A stretch of 17,231 bases of DNA from contig CAKVCJ010000011.1 in assembly GCA_934725655.1 (NCBI GenBank), positions 1 through 17,231 on the forward strand, in the 5' to 3' direction. The notes below the pieces were generated by a model. That model searched no databases. It worked only from the letters and a program-made list of their open reading frames with translations, and was not told the origin of the DNA. The position numbers and the translations under genes are program-made. The DNA comes from an uncultured Brachyspira sp. GTDB taxonomy: Bacteria; Spirochaetota; Brachyspiria; Brachyspirales; Brachyspiraceae. Shown here one piece after another: positions 1-9,236 of this stretch. Position 1 is the first letter of the stretch. Every line of letters begins with the position of its first letter.

Positions 1-511
1 AGAATAGCTCTCTTATTTGTTTTAAAAAGAATTTTGTTTCTGTGCTTGAATAGTCTGCATAAGTCCAAGGAAGTTCGGTGTATCCTTTTTTCTTTTTGTA
101 TATTAGGGTTAAGTCTGCAAATACTCCGTCTTTTAAATATATTCTGTGAGTGAAATTTTTATTTGTTACTAATACGAAGTTTTCTAAAGTAAGTATTGCT
201 GGGTCTATATTTATTTTTCTGTTATTATTAATGTCTAAATATTTTTTTTCTATTTCATCAGTGATTTTTTTTACTTCTGCTATATAATCTCTCTCTATCA
301 TATTTTCAAATACTATAAATCTTTTTTTTAAATCTTCTCCCATCTCATCAGCATAATAATGAGAATGCGAAAATAAATATTCTTCTCCAATTATTTTAGC
401 GTTTCCAAAATTATTTATTAATTCGTTTAAAGTATGATTATATATTTCAAGTTCTTTATACATTAAAGCAATAACGAGCACTGCTTTTGATTGTTTAATA
501 GATTTACTCAT
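1..511 (-). CDS. DUF4416 family protein, 3' end cut off by the window
   Basis: On the minus strand, an ATG at 511 opens a frame that stays open for 170 codons to the window edge, so the C-terminus is missing. The translation starts MSKSIKQSKAVLVIALMYKE. It carries the conserved block I associate with DUF4416: HRIYLKDG at about residues 122-129, a beta-strand segment FADLTLIYKK, then PWTYADY at 148-154. The family is usually about 180 residues, so little is probably missing. Its biochemical function is unknown; proteins of this type occur in spirochaetes and other anaerobes. No signal peptide or membrane segment is visible, so it is probably cytoplasmic. The gene is divergent from the small gene at 612. 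There is no Shine-Dalgarno sequence before the ATG, and a promoter-like pair sits immediately upstream, so the mRNA may be leaderless. Confidence 0.85.
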   Translation of the reverse strand, partial: MSKSIKQSKAVLVIALMYKELEIYNHTLNELINNFGNAKIIGEEYLFSHSHYYADEMGEDLKKRFIVFENMIERDYIAEVKKITDEIEKKYLDINNNRKINIDPAILTLENFVLVTNKNFTHRIYLKDGVFADLTLIYKKKKGYTELPWTYADYSSTETKFFLKQIRELF

Positions 512-517
512 TTTAGT

Positions 518-546
518 ATAATATATTAATTTAGTTTTATGTTCAA
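518..546 (-). promoter_or_regulatory. candidate promoter of the DUF4416 gene
   Basis: On the minus strand, TTGAAC (541-546) is followed by exactly 17 bp and then TATTAT (518-523). The ATG begins 7 bases past the -10 box, about where transcription would start. This predicts a leaderless or near-leaderless mRNA, which fits the missing Shine-Dalgarno sequence. In DNA this AT-rich, chance matches to a promoter are common. Confidence 0.4.
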
Positions 547-611
547 TAGCTATATAGACATAATTTTAATAATAATATATTATTGTGTTTTATAAGAAGG
601 TGTTTTGGTTT

Positions 612-914
612 ATGAATAATGATTTTTTAAAGAGCGTGTCTATTGTTTCTTTATTATTTATTATGCTTTTTGCTAAGAAGCAGGTTATAACAGGTGAAGT
701 TAGAGTAGTAGGTACTTATCTTTTTCCAAATGTAGTTATATCTGAAAACAATATAGATTATTATTTTGATAAAGAGTTTTTTGAAGAGTATTCTAAATAT
801 CAAGGCAAAATCATTAGCATAGAAGCCAAAGTCAAAAAAGAAAAACTCTGGCTTGCTGATAAAAGTAAATCTTTTGAGAGATATACAATAAAATGGGTAA
901 AAATAATCGAATAG
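612..914 (+). CDS. small exported or membrane-anchored protein of unknown function
   Basis: I do not recognise this gene. From the ATG at 612 it encodes 100 residues. There is one N-terminal hydrophobic stretch (about residues 7-20, KSVSIVSLLFIMLF) followed by AKKQ, a signal anchor or signal peptide without a lipobox cysteine. The rest alternates beta-like segments (ITGEVRVVGTYLFPNVVI, GKIISIEAKVKKEKLWLA) and ends in a Trp-Val strand. This resembles the small beta-barrel or OB-like fold of other short exported proteins, but that is inference. The frame extends upstream to a GTG at 585. I prefer the ATG at 612 because AGAAGGTG (595-602) lies 9 bases before it, whereas the GTG has no ribosome-binding site. 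It lies between the divergent DUF4416 gene and the rpmH promoter, and is probably transcribed alone. Confidence 0.65.
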   Translation: MNNDFLKSVSIVSLLFIMLFAKKQVITGEVRVVGTYLFPNVVISENNIDYYFDKEFFEEYSKYQGKIISIEAKVKKEKLWLADKSKSFERYTIKWVKIIE

Positions 915-959
915 AATTTATAAGTTTCTGTTTTATTGTATTATGATAATGTTTTATGC

Positions 960-988
960 TTGACAAAAAAATCATTATAAAGTATATT
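960..988 (+). promoter_or_regulatory. sigma70-type promoter of the rpmH cluster
   Basis: A perfect -35 box TTGACA (960-965), a 17-bp spacer and TATATT (983-988) as the -10 box. The start of transcription should fall near 995, giving a leader of about 60 bases before rpmH. This is the best promoter match in the window, and is fitting for a ribosomal protein gene. Confidence 0.75.
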
Positions 989-1057
989 AAAGCATCATAG
1001 TTTAAATTTGCTTTTAAAGTAAAATTAAGATAAATATAATCTTTTGAAGGAGAAAAA

Positions 1058-1201
1058 ATGAAACGTACTTATCAGCCAAGTAAGTTGCGTCGTGCTAGAA
1101 AATTTGGTTTTTTTAAACGTATGGCAACAAAGCACGGTAGAGATGTGTTAAAACGTAGAAGAAGAAAAGGTAGATATCGTTTAACAGTAGCCGATGAGTG
1201 A
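1058..1201 (+). CDS. rpmH: 50S ribosomal protein L34
   Basis: This 47-residue, strongly basic protein begins [18 protein letters not shown] and ends RYRLTVADE. That is the L34 pattern: KRTYQPS at the start, a GF..RMAT..GR..L..RR..KGR middle and an LTV end. L34 is a small component of the large ribosomal subunit. A good Shine-Dalgarno sequence, GAAGGAG (1046-1052), sits 5 bases before the ATG. It is the first gene of the cluster and overlaps rnpA by 8 bp (ATGAGTGA), so the two are probably translationally coupled. Confidence 0.97.
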   Translation: MKRTYQPSKLRRARKFGFFKRMATKHGRDVLKRRRRKGRYRLTVADE

Positions 1202-1610
1202 TATTAATCAATCATTAAACGATAATACTAATCTAATTAATGATCGGGAAAAAATTGGCAGAATATCATTTAAGTTGTATCGTAAAGAAAAACTTAAAAG
1301 TAAAAAAGATATAATTTGCTTTTTTAAAAAAAATGATAATTCTAATTTAATGAGGTATAGTAATTATTTGTATACTATACTCGCTTTGCAAAATAATCGT
1401 TCTTATTCTCGGTTTGTTGTAACAATAAAAAAAAATAAAGTTAACGCAGTTAAAAGAAATAGAGCGAAGAGAATTGTCAGAGAAATCTATAGAATAGAAA
1501 AAAATAATATCCCTGTTGGGTATGATTATTTTATTATCATCAATAGATACCTTTCCCGTTCATTTATGGATTATAAAAAAGAGTTAATGAAGTTGTTTTA
1601 TAAGATTTAA
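1194..1610 (+). CDS. rnpA: ribonuclease P protein component
   Basis: A basic protein of 138 residues that binds RNase P RNA and helps it cut the 5' leader from precursor tRNAs. The signature is the RNR region, [14 protein letters not shown] at about residues 87-100, preceded by a strand equivalent to the usual V(G)ISVSKK segment ([10 protein letters not shown]) and followed by YDYFIIINR near 111-117. The N-terminal basic segment that normally reads RL..k.DF appears as [14 protein letters not shown]. About 20 extra residues precede the family's usual start. Their ATG lies inside the end of rpmH and is the only start before residue 53. No Shine-Dalgarno sequence lies next to it, so translation probably depends on ribosomes finishing rpmH. 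A run of nine A residues (1427-1435) lies inside the gene. Confidence 0.93.
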   Translation: MSDINQSLNDNTNLINDREKIGRISFKLYRKEKLKSKKDIICFFKKNDNSNLMRYSNYLYTILALQNNRSYSRFVVTIKKNKVNAVKRNRAKRIVREIYRIEKNNIPVGYDYFIIINRYLSRSFMDYKKELMKLFYKI

Positions 1611-1625
1611 TGGATTTGGTTTTTT

Positions 1626-1838
1626 ATGCTTAAGAAAATATTGTTGTTTTTAATTTTTATATATCAAAAAGCAATATCTCCATATCTTAAACCTTCTTGC
1701 AGATATATTCCTTCTTGTTCTGAATATGCTAAAGAGGCTGTTATCAAATATGGTGCTTTTAAAGGCAGTTTTCTTGCTGTAGCGAGAGTACTAAGATGTA
1801 ATCCACTTGCTAAAAAAATATATGATCCTGTTCCATGA
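1626..1838 (+). CDS. yidD: membrane protein insertion efficiency factor YidD
   Basis: A 70-residue protein with the full YidD pattern: an N-terminal hydrophobic, amphipathic stretch (LLFLIFIYQKAISPYL), then CRYIPSCSEYAKEA with Cys25 and Cys31, KYGAFKGS, the RVLRCNP motif with Cys58, and a terminal DPVP. YidD associates with the inner face of the inner membrane and assists YidC in membrane protein insertion. The Gly-Gly usually found just before DPVP is replaced by KKIY, a mild departure. It lies 15 bp after rnpA and 27 bp before the yidC ATG, the classic position in this cluster. The length is normal for the family. Confidence 0.95.
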   Translation: MLKKILLFLIFIYQKAISPYLKPSCRYIPSCSEYAKEAVIKYGAFKGSFLAVARVLRCNPLAKKIYDPVP

Positions 1839-1865
1839 TTAATTTTGAAGGAGCTTTTTTGTTTT

Positions 1866-3734
1866 ATGAGTAATAACAAGAGAATGATTTTAGCTGTTGC
1901 ACTTTCTGCTGTGGTGCTATTTGCATATATGTTCTATCAGGCTAAAACAGTTAAACCTATACCAACAGATAATATACAAACTGATAATACAAATCAAAAT
2001 AATATAAATAATATTCAAAATCAAAATGTATTATTAAATACTTCTCAAATACAAAAAATTGATTATATTACTAATGAAAATATCTTAGCCTCTAATGATT
2101 CTACTGAAACATTAGAAAATGATTATGTTATAGCAACGTTTAAAAATAGTTCTTTGTTTTCATATAAACTTAAAAATTATTACAGACAAGATTCTGAGTT
2201 AACTAATGAAATAGTTGATATGGTAGAACAAGTTTATGAGGGTATATATCCTTTCACTTTAACTTTTCAAAACCTATCAAATTCTATAGCTTTGCCTAAT
2301 ATTTTTAATTATTATTCTGTAAAAGAAAATAATGCTATTACATATGTGGCAGATGCTGCTATAGAGGGTAATCCTATAAGAATAAAAAAGACTTTTGCTT
2401 TTGGTGAAGACCCTTATCAATTGACTAATACTGTAACTATAGAAAATCTCAGTGAAAAAGATTTATCTATGTATTATTCTTATTTTTTGGGTACTGGTAT
2501 TGGGCCTTATAGGACTGAGAAGAACTCTGTGAGAGAGGATGCTACAAAGGCGCAATATTTAATAAAAGGTAATGGTAAATCGAAAGTCCTTCTCACTGGT
2601 GATATAGTTAAAGAAAATATATTTTCAAAATTGTTTGGTTTTGGCAATGGAGCTAAAACTAATAATGTTAGATATAATATTTATGAGGGACAGGATAAAT
2701 GGGTTGCTTTGAATAATAGATATTTTGCTATTATTTCAAGTCCTGCACAATCCAATGCTAAATTTGAGACTATGACTTTTTCTAAGCCTGTTACTAATGA
2801 ATATAGAAATGATTTCCATGTTGCTAATTTAATATCTGAGCATAATATAAAATCTGGTTCTTCTGTTGTAGATACTTATTCTGTTTATATAGGCCCAAAA
2901 GTGAGAAGAATATTCTCTAAATATTATCTTGAAGAATCTTATGAATCAATATTTCAAGAATCATTCTTAGGGCTTAATTTAAGACCTTTAACTTATATAT
3001 TAGATATTATTTTGAATGCTTTATATGGCTTTACTAAGAGTTATGCTTGGGCTATCATATTATTTACTTTAATATTTAAAATTGTTACTTATCCGCTTAA
3101 CCATGCTTCATATAAATCTATGAGAAAGATGCAGTTGGTTAATCCTAAAATAGAACGAATTAGAGAACAATATAAAGATAATCCTGAAAAATTAAACGCT
3201 GAGATAATGAATATTTATAAAAAGGAGAAAATTAATCCTTTAGGCGGATGTTTGCCTATGCTTTTACCTTTCCCGCTTCTTATAGCATTTTTCTATTTGA
3301 TGCAGTCTATGGTGGAACTAAGAAACACTCCTTTCCTATGGATTACAGATTTATCTTCTCCAGACAGATTATTTGTATTTCCAGCAGCTATACCTATTTT
3401 AGGCGGTTTTAATTTCAATTTATTCCCTATACTTATGGCTATTACAAGTTATGTTAGTATGAAGATACAGCCTTCTTCTTCTGCTGGTGCTTCAGGACAG
3501 GCTGCTATGCAGATGAAAATGATGACTACTATATTCCCGCTTATGATGTTATTTATGTTTTATAATTTTGCAAGCGGTTTGGCTTTGTATTGGACGGCAC
3601 AGAACGTTTTTGGGGTAATTCAGCAATTTATAACTTCAAAATTTTTAAATAAAAATGATTCTAATAATAATAATGAAACTGTTATTGAGAATAAATATAC
3701 TAAAAAAGGAAATGGAAAAAAGAAAAGAAAATAG
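1866..3734 (+). CDS. yidC: membrane protein insertase YidC (Oxa1/Alb3 family)
   Basis: A 622-residue inner-membrane insertase of the Gram-negative type. TM1 lies near residues 6-24 (ILAVALSAVVLFAYMF), an Asn/Gln-rich linker follows, then a large periplasmic beta domain (about 75-360) and the conserved Oxa1 core (about 380-600). The core shows YKSMRKMQL.NPKI, EKINPLGGCLPMLL, a VELR..PFLW segment, and a final GLALYWTAQNVFGVIQQ helix. The C-terminus is short and basic. The position that is Arg in the hydrophilic groove of E. coli YidC (Arg366, FIVRGIMYPL) is Lys405 here (LIFKIVTYPL). The frame extends to a TTG at 1845, but that overlaps the Shine-Dalgarno GAAGGAG (1847-1853). I chose the ATG at 1866 because MSNNKRMILA is a normal YidC beginning; the spacing of 12 is rather long. 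Confidence 0.96.
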   Translation: MSNNKRMILAVALSAVVLFAYMFYQAKTVKPIPTDNIQTDNTNQNNINNIQNQNVLLNTSQIQKIDYITNENILASNDSTETLENDYVIATFKNSSLFSYKLKNYYRQDSELTNEIVDMVEQVYEGIYPFTLTFQNLSNSIALPNIFNYYSVKENNAITYVADAAIEGNPIRIKKTFAFGEDPYQLTNTVTIENLSEKDLSMYYSYFLGTGIGPYRTEKNSVREDATKAQYLIKGNGKSKVLLTGDIVKENIFSKLFGFGNGAKTNNVRYNIYEGQDKWVALNNRYFAIISSPAQSNAKFETMTFSKPVTNEYRNDFHVANLISEHNIKSGSSVVDTYSVYIGPKVRRIFSKYYLEESYESIFQESFLGLNLRPLTYILDIILNALYGFTKSYAWAIILFTLIFKIVTYPLNHASYKSMRKMQLVNPKIERIREQYKDNPEKLNAEIMNIYKKEKINPLGGCLPMLLPFPLLIAFFYLMQSMVELRNTPFLWITDLSSPDRLFVFPAAIPILGGFNFNLFPILMAITSYVSMKIQPSSSAGASGQAAMQMKMMTTIFPLMMLFMFYNFASGLALYWTAQNVFGVIQQFITSKFLNKNDSNNNNETVIENKYTKKGNGKKKRK

Positions 3735-3761
3735 ATTTATTCTTTTTTTAAGGAGGAAATT

Positions 3762-4469
3762 ATGTTAGTAAAAGAGTTTAGCGGTAAATCTGAGAGGGAT
3801 GCTATTAATAATGCCCTTACAGAACTTAATCTTACGGAGGATCAGGTTAGGGTAGAGGTAATAGATAAAGGAAAAAGGAGTATTCTTGGAATAGGAGAAG
3901 ATTCACCTACTATTATAAGAGTTTATTATGAAGAATTAGCTAATGATTTGAATGAATTTCAGGAAATCATGACTACTGTTTTAAAATATATGGGTATTAA
4001 TGCAGAAGTAACTGTTAAAGAAGAAACTGAAAAAAGAATATATATAGATATTTCTACAGATGATTCAGGTGTTTTAATTGGTAAGAAAGGAAACACTTTA
4101 GAGGCTTTACAATTTGTGATATCATTAATAGCTTCTAAGAAATTTGGCGATGATAATGAAAGACATATTATATTAGATGTTGACGGTTATAGAGACAGAC
4201 GCGAAGAGACTTTGAAGCATATGGCTCGTCAGGCAGCACAGCAAGCTAAAAGAACAAGAAGAACTGTTTCACTTGAGCCTATGTCTCCTTATGAAAGAAG
4301 AATCATACACTTAGAATTACAAAACGACAATGATGTAGAAACTAAAAGTGATGGAGAGCCGCCATATAGAAGTGTTAGAGTTTATTCTAAAAAGAAAGGC
4401 GGATACAATAATAAAAGATATAATGATAAAGGCGGATACAATAATAAATCTTATTATAGAAATAGATAA
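3762..4469 (+). CDS. jag: Jag/KhpB RNA-binding protein (Jag_N-KH-R3H)
   Basis: A 235-residue RNA-binding protein. The Jag_N domain covers about residues 1-55 (KEFSGKSERDAINNAL, then KGKRSILGIG). The KH domain follows with its GXXG loop GKKG at 107-110 inside VLIGKKGNTLEALQF. The R3H domain (about 145-210) has Arg179 and His183 in the RxxxH arrangement, in SPYERRIIHLEL. In other bacteria Jag/KhpB pairs with KhpA and affects RNA levels and envelope growth; no khpA is visible here. The tail (212-235) is low-complexity and basic, with a repeated KGGYNNK module. A strong Shine-Dalgarno, AAGGAGG (3750-3756), lies 5 bases before the ATG. It is the last gene of the cluster, 27 bp after yidC. Confidence 0.94.
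   Translation: MLVKEFSGKSERDAINNALTELNLTEDQVRVEVIDKGKRSILGIGEDSPTIIRVYYEELANDLNEFQEIMTTVLKYMGINAEVTVKEETEKRIYIDISTDDSGVLIGKKGNTLEALQFVISLIASKKFGDDNERHIILDVDGYRDRREETLKHMARQAAQQAKRTRRTVSLEPMSPYERRIIHLELQNDNDVETKSDGEPPYRSVRVYSKKKGGYNNKRYNDKGGYNNKSYYRNR
4395..4448 (+). repeat. exact 21-bp direct repeat in the jag tail
   Basis: The same 21 bases occur at 4395-4415 and 4428-4448, offset by 33 bp (11 codons). Each copy encodes KGGYNNK, so a duplication has added a Gly/Tyr/Asn/Lys module to the disordered C-terminus of Jag. Confidence 0.85.
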
Positions 4470-4493
4470 TTAAAAATAATTGATAAAAAATGA

Positions 4494-4518
4494 GGCTGCA
4501 TAAAATGCAGTCTTTTTT
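4494..4518 (+). terminator. intrinsic terminator after jag
   Basis: An 8-bp stem (4494-4501 with 4505-4512, one G-U pair) with a 3-base AAA loop, followed at once by six T residues (4513-4518). It closes the rpmH-jag transcription unit and separates it from the lipoprotein gene at 4586. Confidence 0.85.
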
Positions 4519-4521
4519 ATT

Positions 4522-4556
4522 TTGTTGTAAAATATTAAAAATAGTTATATTATAAT
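4522..4556 (+). promoter_or_regulatory. weak candidate promoter of the lipoprotein at 4586
   Basis: Just after the terminator, TTGTTG (4522-4527) and overlapping -10-like boxes, TATATT (4546-4551) and TATAAT (4551-4556), are present. TTGTTG to TATATT has an 18-bp spacer. A promoter is needed here because the terminator precedes it, but the exact boxes are uncertain. Confidence 0.35.
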
Positions 4557-4585
4557 ATTAAATAATTTGCTATAGGCAGGCTAAA

Positions 4586-5032
4586 ATGATAAAAAAATTA
4601 TTGTATTTTATTTTTATTATTTTGTTTATTGGATGTTCCAATACGGATAAGACTGGAAATGATGTATTTAGTGTTGATTATTCAAAAGGTTTAGAGCAGT
4701 TCAATAAAAGTAGTTATGTTTCTTCTGATAGTTTTGATGCTTCGAGTGTTGATGCCAATTTTCAAAATGCATATTTGTGGGTATCTATAAAATATGATAA
4801 ATTATCATCTTCTATTAACAGCAATAACACACAAGAACCTGAGTATTTATTATATTCAGAAGTTGAAGGAAAGGGATTAGATTATACTTTTTCTATACCA
4901 AATGCAAATCAGAAATTTATTGAGGGCTCTTTAACTTTTTCTGAAGATGCTTCATCTCTTACAATTAAGTTTACAAAAAATGTATTATATCCCACTCTTG
5001 TTGGAAAAACTTTTGTATGTAATAAAAAATAA
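4586..5032 (+). CDS. lipoprotein of unknown function
   Basis: I do not recognise the family. The 148-residue product begins MIKKLLYFIFIILFIGCSN, a basic N-terminus, hydrophobic core and lipobox (LFIGC) with Cys17 as the predicted lipidated residue. The mature protein is Ser/Asn/Asp-rich at first, then has beta-like segments (YLWVSIKYDKL, YTFSIP, SLTFSEDASSLTIKF) and a second Cys three residues from the end. A small beta-sandwich or beta-barrel anchored to a membrane is plausible, but this is inference. The ribosome-binding site is weak (GGCAGG, 4575-4580). The gene ends 5 bp from the end of the convergent GerMN gene, with no hairpin terminator between them, so the two transcripts probably overlap at their 3' ends. 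Confidence 0.8.
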   Translation: MIKKLLYFIFIILFIGCSNTDKTGNDVFSVDYSKGLEQFNKSSYVSSDSFDASSVDANFQNAYLWVSIKYDKLSSSINSNNTQEPEYLLYSEVEGKGLDYTFSIPNANQKFIEGSLTFSEDASSLTIKFTKNVLYPTLVGKTFVCNKK

Positions 5033-5037
5033 AAATA

Positions 5038-6945
<1,908 letters not shown>

Positions 6946-7032
6946 TTTAACAACTCCATTTTTTAGTGTATCGTTATAATTATCGAAAAAATAGAAAATA
7001 GTGTTAGAATTTTATTATATATAAGTAATTAA

Positions 7033-7061
7033 TTGCATTATATTTCTAAATATAGTATTAT
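7033..7061 (+). promoter_or_regulatory. candidate promoter of oppA
   Basis: TTGCAT (7033-7038), a 17-bp spacer and TATTAT (7056-7061), predicting a start near 7068 and a leader of about 23 bases before the oppA ATG. The 145-bp divergent region must also hold the promoter of the GerMN gene; a TATAAT-like box is visible on the minus strand at about 7014-7019, but I could not assign its -35. Confidence 0.5.
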
Positions 7062-7090
7062 TAATTAATTATTATAGAAGGGGAAGAATT

Positions 7091-8692
7091 ATGTTAAAAA
7101 GAATATTATTGTTTTTGTATATTTTTATTTTAATTATTTCATGTAATAACAATGTAAAGCGTTCTTCAAAAGAATTATTTATTAATGCGGGAGAAGAGCC
7201 AAAGACAATAGACCCTACATTATCTGGAAATGATTTTGTTTATCCGAGGCATGTATTTGAAACTTTGATAATTAAAGATAAAAACGGAAATTTACAGGGC
7301 GGAGCTTGTGAGAGTTGGGATATTTCAGATGACGGGCTTAAATATACTTTTCATTTAAGAGAGAATGCTAAGTGGTCTGACGGATTAAATGTAACAGCAA
7401 ATGATTTTGTTTATGCTTTACAAAGAGCAGCTAATCCTCTTAGTGCTGCTGAGTATACTTCATTTATAGAATATATAAAAAATGCTGTAAAAATACTTTC
7501 AAGTGAGCTTCCAGTAGAAGAGCTTGGAGTAAAAGCAATAGATGATTACACTTTAGAAATTACTTTAGAAGCGCCTACGGGTTATTTTTTAGATATACTT
7601 ACTTATCCTATATTTGCTCCTGTGAGAAAAGATATAATAGAAAAATACGGAGATGAATGGTCATTGAGTCCTGAAAGTTATATTGGCAATGGTGCATTTG
7701 TTATGACTGAAAGAAACCCTGATGAAAAAATAGTTGTAATTAAAAATACTAACTATTGGAATAAAGATAATATTGTTCCTGAAAAGATTACTTTTGTGAT
7801 GATGAAAGATGCCACTTTAGCACTTGCTGGTATAAAAGATGGTTCATTAGATTTTTCTGTTAATATAATAGAGCAGGATTTAGAAAAGCTTAAAGAAGAG
7901 GGGATAGTTAATATAGCTCCATATTTTTCTACAGTTGCTTTTGGTATAAATGCTACAAATGAGGTTTTAAAAGATGTAAGAATAAGAAAGGCATTATCTT
8001 TGGCTATAGACAGAAATTATATAGTAGAAAATGTCGTACCTACTGCAAAGTCTCCTACTAGTGCTTGGGTACCTGTGGGGGCTTATGATGTTAGCGGAGA
8101 TTTTAGAGAAAATGGGGGAGAATATATTGATTTATCTAAGGAGGCCTATTCTAATAATGTTGAGTTGGCTAAGAAATTGTTAGCTGAGGCGGGCTATCCA
8201 AATGGTGAGAATTTCCCTGTATTAGAATATAAAACTACTTCAGATTTGGTTTATATGCAGGTAGCTGAGGCAGTGCAGCAGATGTGGAAAGAAAATTTAG
8301 GCGTAGATTTACAAATCACTTCTTTAGAATGGGCAGCTTATCAGCAGATGAGAAGTGAAAAAGATTATCAGCTTATAAGAACTTTATGGATTGGTGATTA
8401 CAGCGACCCTATGACTTTCTTAGAAAATTATTTAAGCTATAGAAGTCAAAACTCTGCAGGATACAGCAATGTTATGTTTGACCAGTATATAGAAACTGCA
8501 AGATCTACTGCTAATCAAAATATAAGAATGGATGCTATGCATAAAGCTGAAAAATTATTGGTAGCAGAAGATAATTTGCTTATACCAATATATAATCCAT
8601 CAAATCCAACTTTGGTAAGCAAAAGATTAAAAGACTATGTTTTAACTCCATTGCAGGAATACCAGTTTCATTATGCTTATTTAGAAGAATAA
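7091..8692 (+). CDS. oppA: oligopeptide ABC transporter substrate-binding lipoprotein (OppA/SBP_bac_5)
   Basis: A 533-residue lipoprotein, normal length for OppA-type proteins. The signal peptide ends in the lipobox LIISC with Cys18 lipidated. The mature start, LFINAGEEPKTIDPTLSGND, and the following YTFHLRENAKWSDGL with DFVYALQRAANP form the family 5 solute-binding signature. Later segments (RKALSLAIDRNYIVENV, AKKLLAEAGYPNGENFP) also fit. It should capture peptides outside the inner membrane and pass them to an Opp permease, but no oppB, C, D or F gene lies in the window, so it must use a transporter encoded elsewhere. The ATG has a purine-rich Shine-Dalgarno, GAAGGGGAAG (7077-7086). I infer peptides as substrate from the family; related proteins bind other ligands. 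Confidence 0.92.
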   Translation: MLKRILLFLYIFILIISCNNNVKRSSKELFINAGEEPKTIDPTLSGNDFVYPRHVFETLIIKDKNGNLQGGACESWDISDDGLKYTFHLRENAKWSDGLNVTANDFVYALQRAANPLSAAEYTSFIEYIKNAVKILSSELPVEELGVKAIDDYTLEITLEAPTGYFLDILTYPIFAPVRKDIIEKYGDEWSLSPESYIGNGAFVMTERNPDEKIVVIKNTNYWNKDNIVPEKITFVMMKDATLALAGIKDGSLDFSVNIIEQDLEKLKEEGIVNIAPYFSTVAFGINATNEVLKDVRIRKALSLAIDRNYIVENVVPTAKSPTSAWVPVGAYDVSGDFRENGGEYIDLSKEAYSNNVELAKKLLAEAGYPNGENFPVLEYKTTSDLVYMQVAEAVQQMWKENLGVDLQITSLEWAAYQQMRSEKDYQLIRTLWIGDYSDPMTFLENYLSYRSQNSAGYSNVMFDQYIETARSTANQNIRMDAMHKAEKLLVAEDNLLIPIYNPSNPTLVSKRLKDYVLTPLQEYQFHYAYLEE

Positions 8693-8704
8693 ATTTATTA
8701 AATT

Positions 8705-8742
8705 ATATAATCCCTTGCCGTATTGCTGACGAGGGATTATAT
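8705..8742. terminator. hairpin after oppA, possible terminator
   Basis: An 11-bp perfect stem (8705-8715 with 8732-8742), with a 16-base interior in which CGT and ACG can also pair. It begins 13 bases after the oppA stop. No clean T run follows, so it may act as a weak terminator or protect the mRNA 3' end. Confidence 0.55.
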
Positions 8743-8825
8743 TATAAATAATAATCTATCTTAAAAAATAATTATATTAATACCGATAATTATACAACTT
8801 TAATAAAAATATTATTTGGAAGTTT

Positions 8826-9236
8826 ATGAAAAAAATCTTAATTTTTGTATTATTATTAATATGTTCTTGTTCTACCACAGAGCAGAATAAAATTTCTGAA
8901 AGTAATATATCAGATAAGAAAGATATATTAGACGGCAGAAAGTTTAAATTGGTTAGTATCTATCCAGAGATGAATATTACAATTGAATTTAATGAGAATA
9001 AAATAAATGGTTTTTCTGCAGTAAATAGATATTCATCTTTATATGAGATAGACGGAGATATATTTAATGTATATAGCTTAATAACAACATTGATGTCTGG
9101 AAGTAAAGATAAAATGAAAGCAGAAGATGAGTATTTAAAGTTTTTAAAAGGGGCTACTTCATATAAAATTGAAGGCAGAAAATTAATTTTATATACATTG
9201 CTTTCTAATGATTGTTTGATTTTTGAAGAAATATGA
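8826..9236 (+). CDS. META/HslJ-like lipoprotein, first of a tandem pair
   Basis: A 136-residue product with a signal peptide and lipobox (LICSC, lipidation predicted at Cys15; Cys13 is less likely). The mature part, from LDGRKFKLVSIYP onward, follows the META domain order: a first strand, ITIEFNENKINGFSAVNRYS in place of the usual G.GCN.Y, YEIDGD, then an acidic helix (AEDEYLKFLKGATSY) and KIEGRKLILYT. META domains occur in the heat-inducible E. coli protein HslJ and in many lipoproteins; their biochemical role is not settled. The Gly-Cys-Asn core is altered to Ala-Val-Asn. A GGAAG (8818-8822) serves as ribosome-binding site. Its stop overlaps the start of the next gene (ATGA). Confidence 0.75.
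   Translation: MKKILIFVLLLICSCSTTEQNKISESNISDKKDILDGRKFKLVSIYPEMNITIEFNENKINGFSAVNRYSSLYEIDGDIFNVYSLITTLMSGSKDKMKAEDEYLKFLKGATSYKIEGRKLILYTLLSNDCLIFEEI

Noticed and set aside
585..611. Longer starts: GTG at 585, and likewise TTG at 1845 for yidC and TTG at 12656 for the membrane protein
   Set aside because: The downstream ATG codons have better-placed ribosome-binding sites or more typical N-termini; the TTG at 1845 overlaps the ribosome-binding site itself.
915..1057. Origin of replication beside rpmH
   Set aside because: No TTATCCACA-like DnaA boxes or dnaA gene are visible; the region is explained by a promoter and leader.
1664..1879. 71-codon minus-strand frame opposite yidD
   Set aside because: Antisense shadow of a clearly conserved YidD gene.
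3716..3722. A AAA AAG heptamer near the end of yidC
   Set aside because: A -1 shift there gives only a short extension with no downstream domain. It shows that the heptamer arises by chance in Lys-rich ends.
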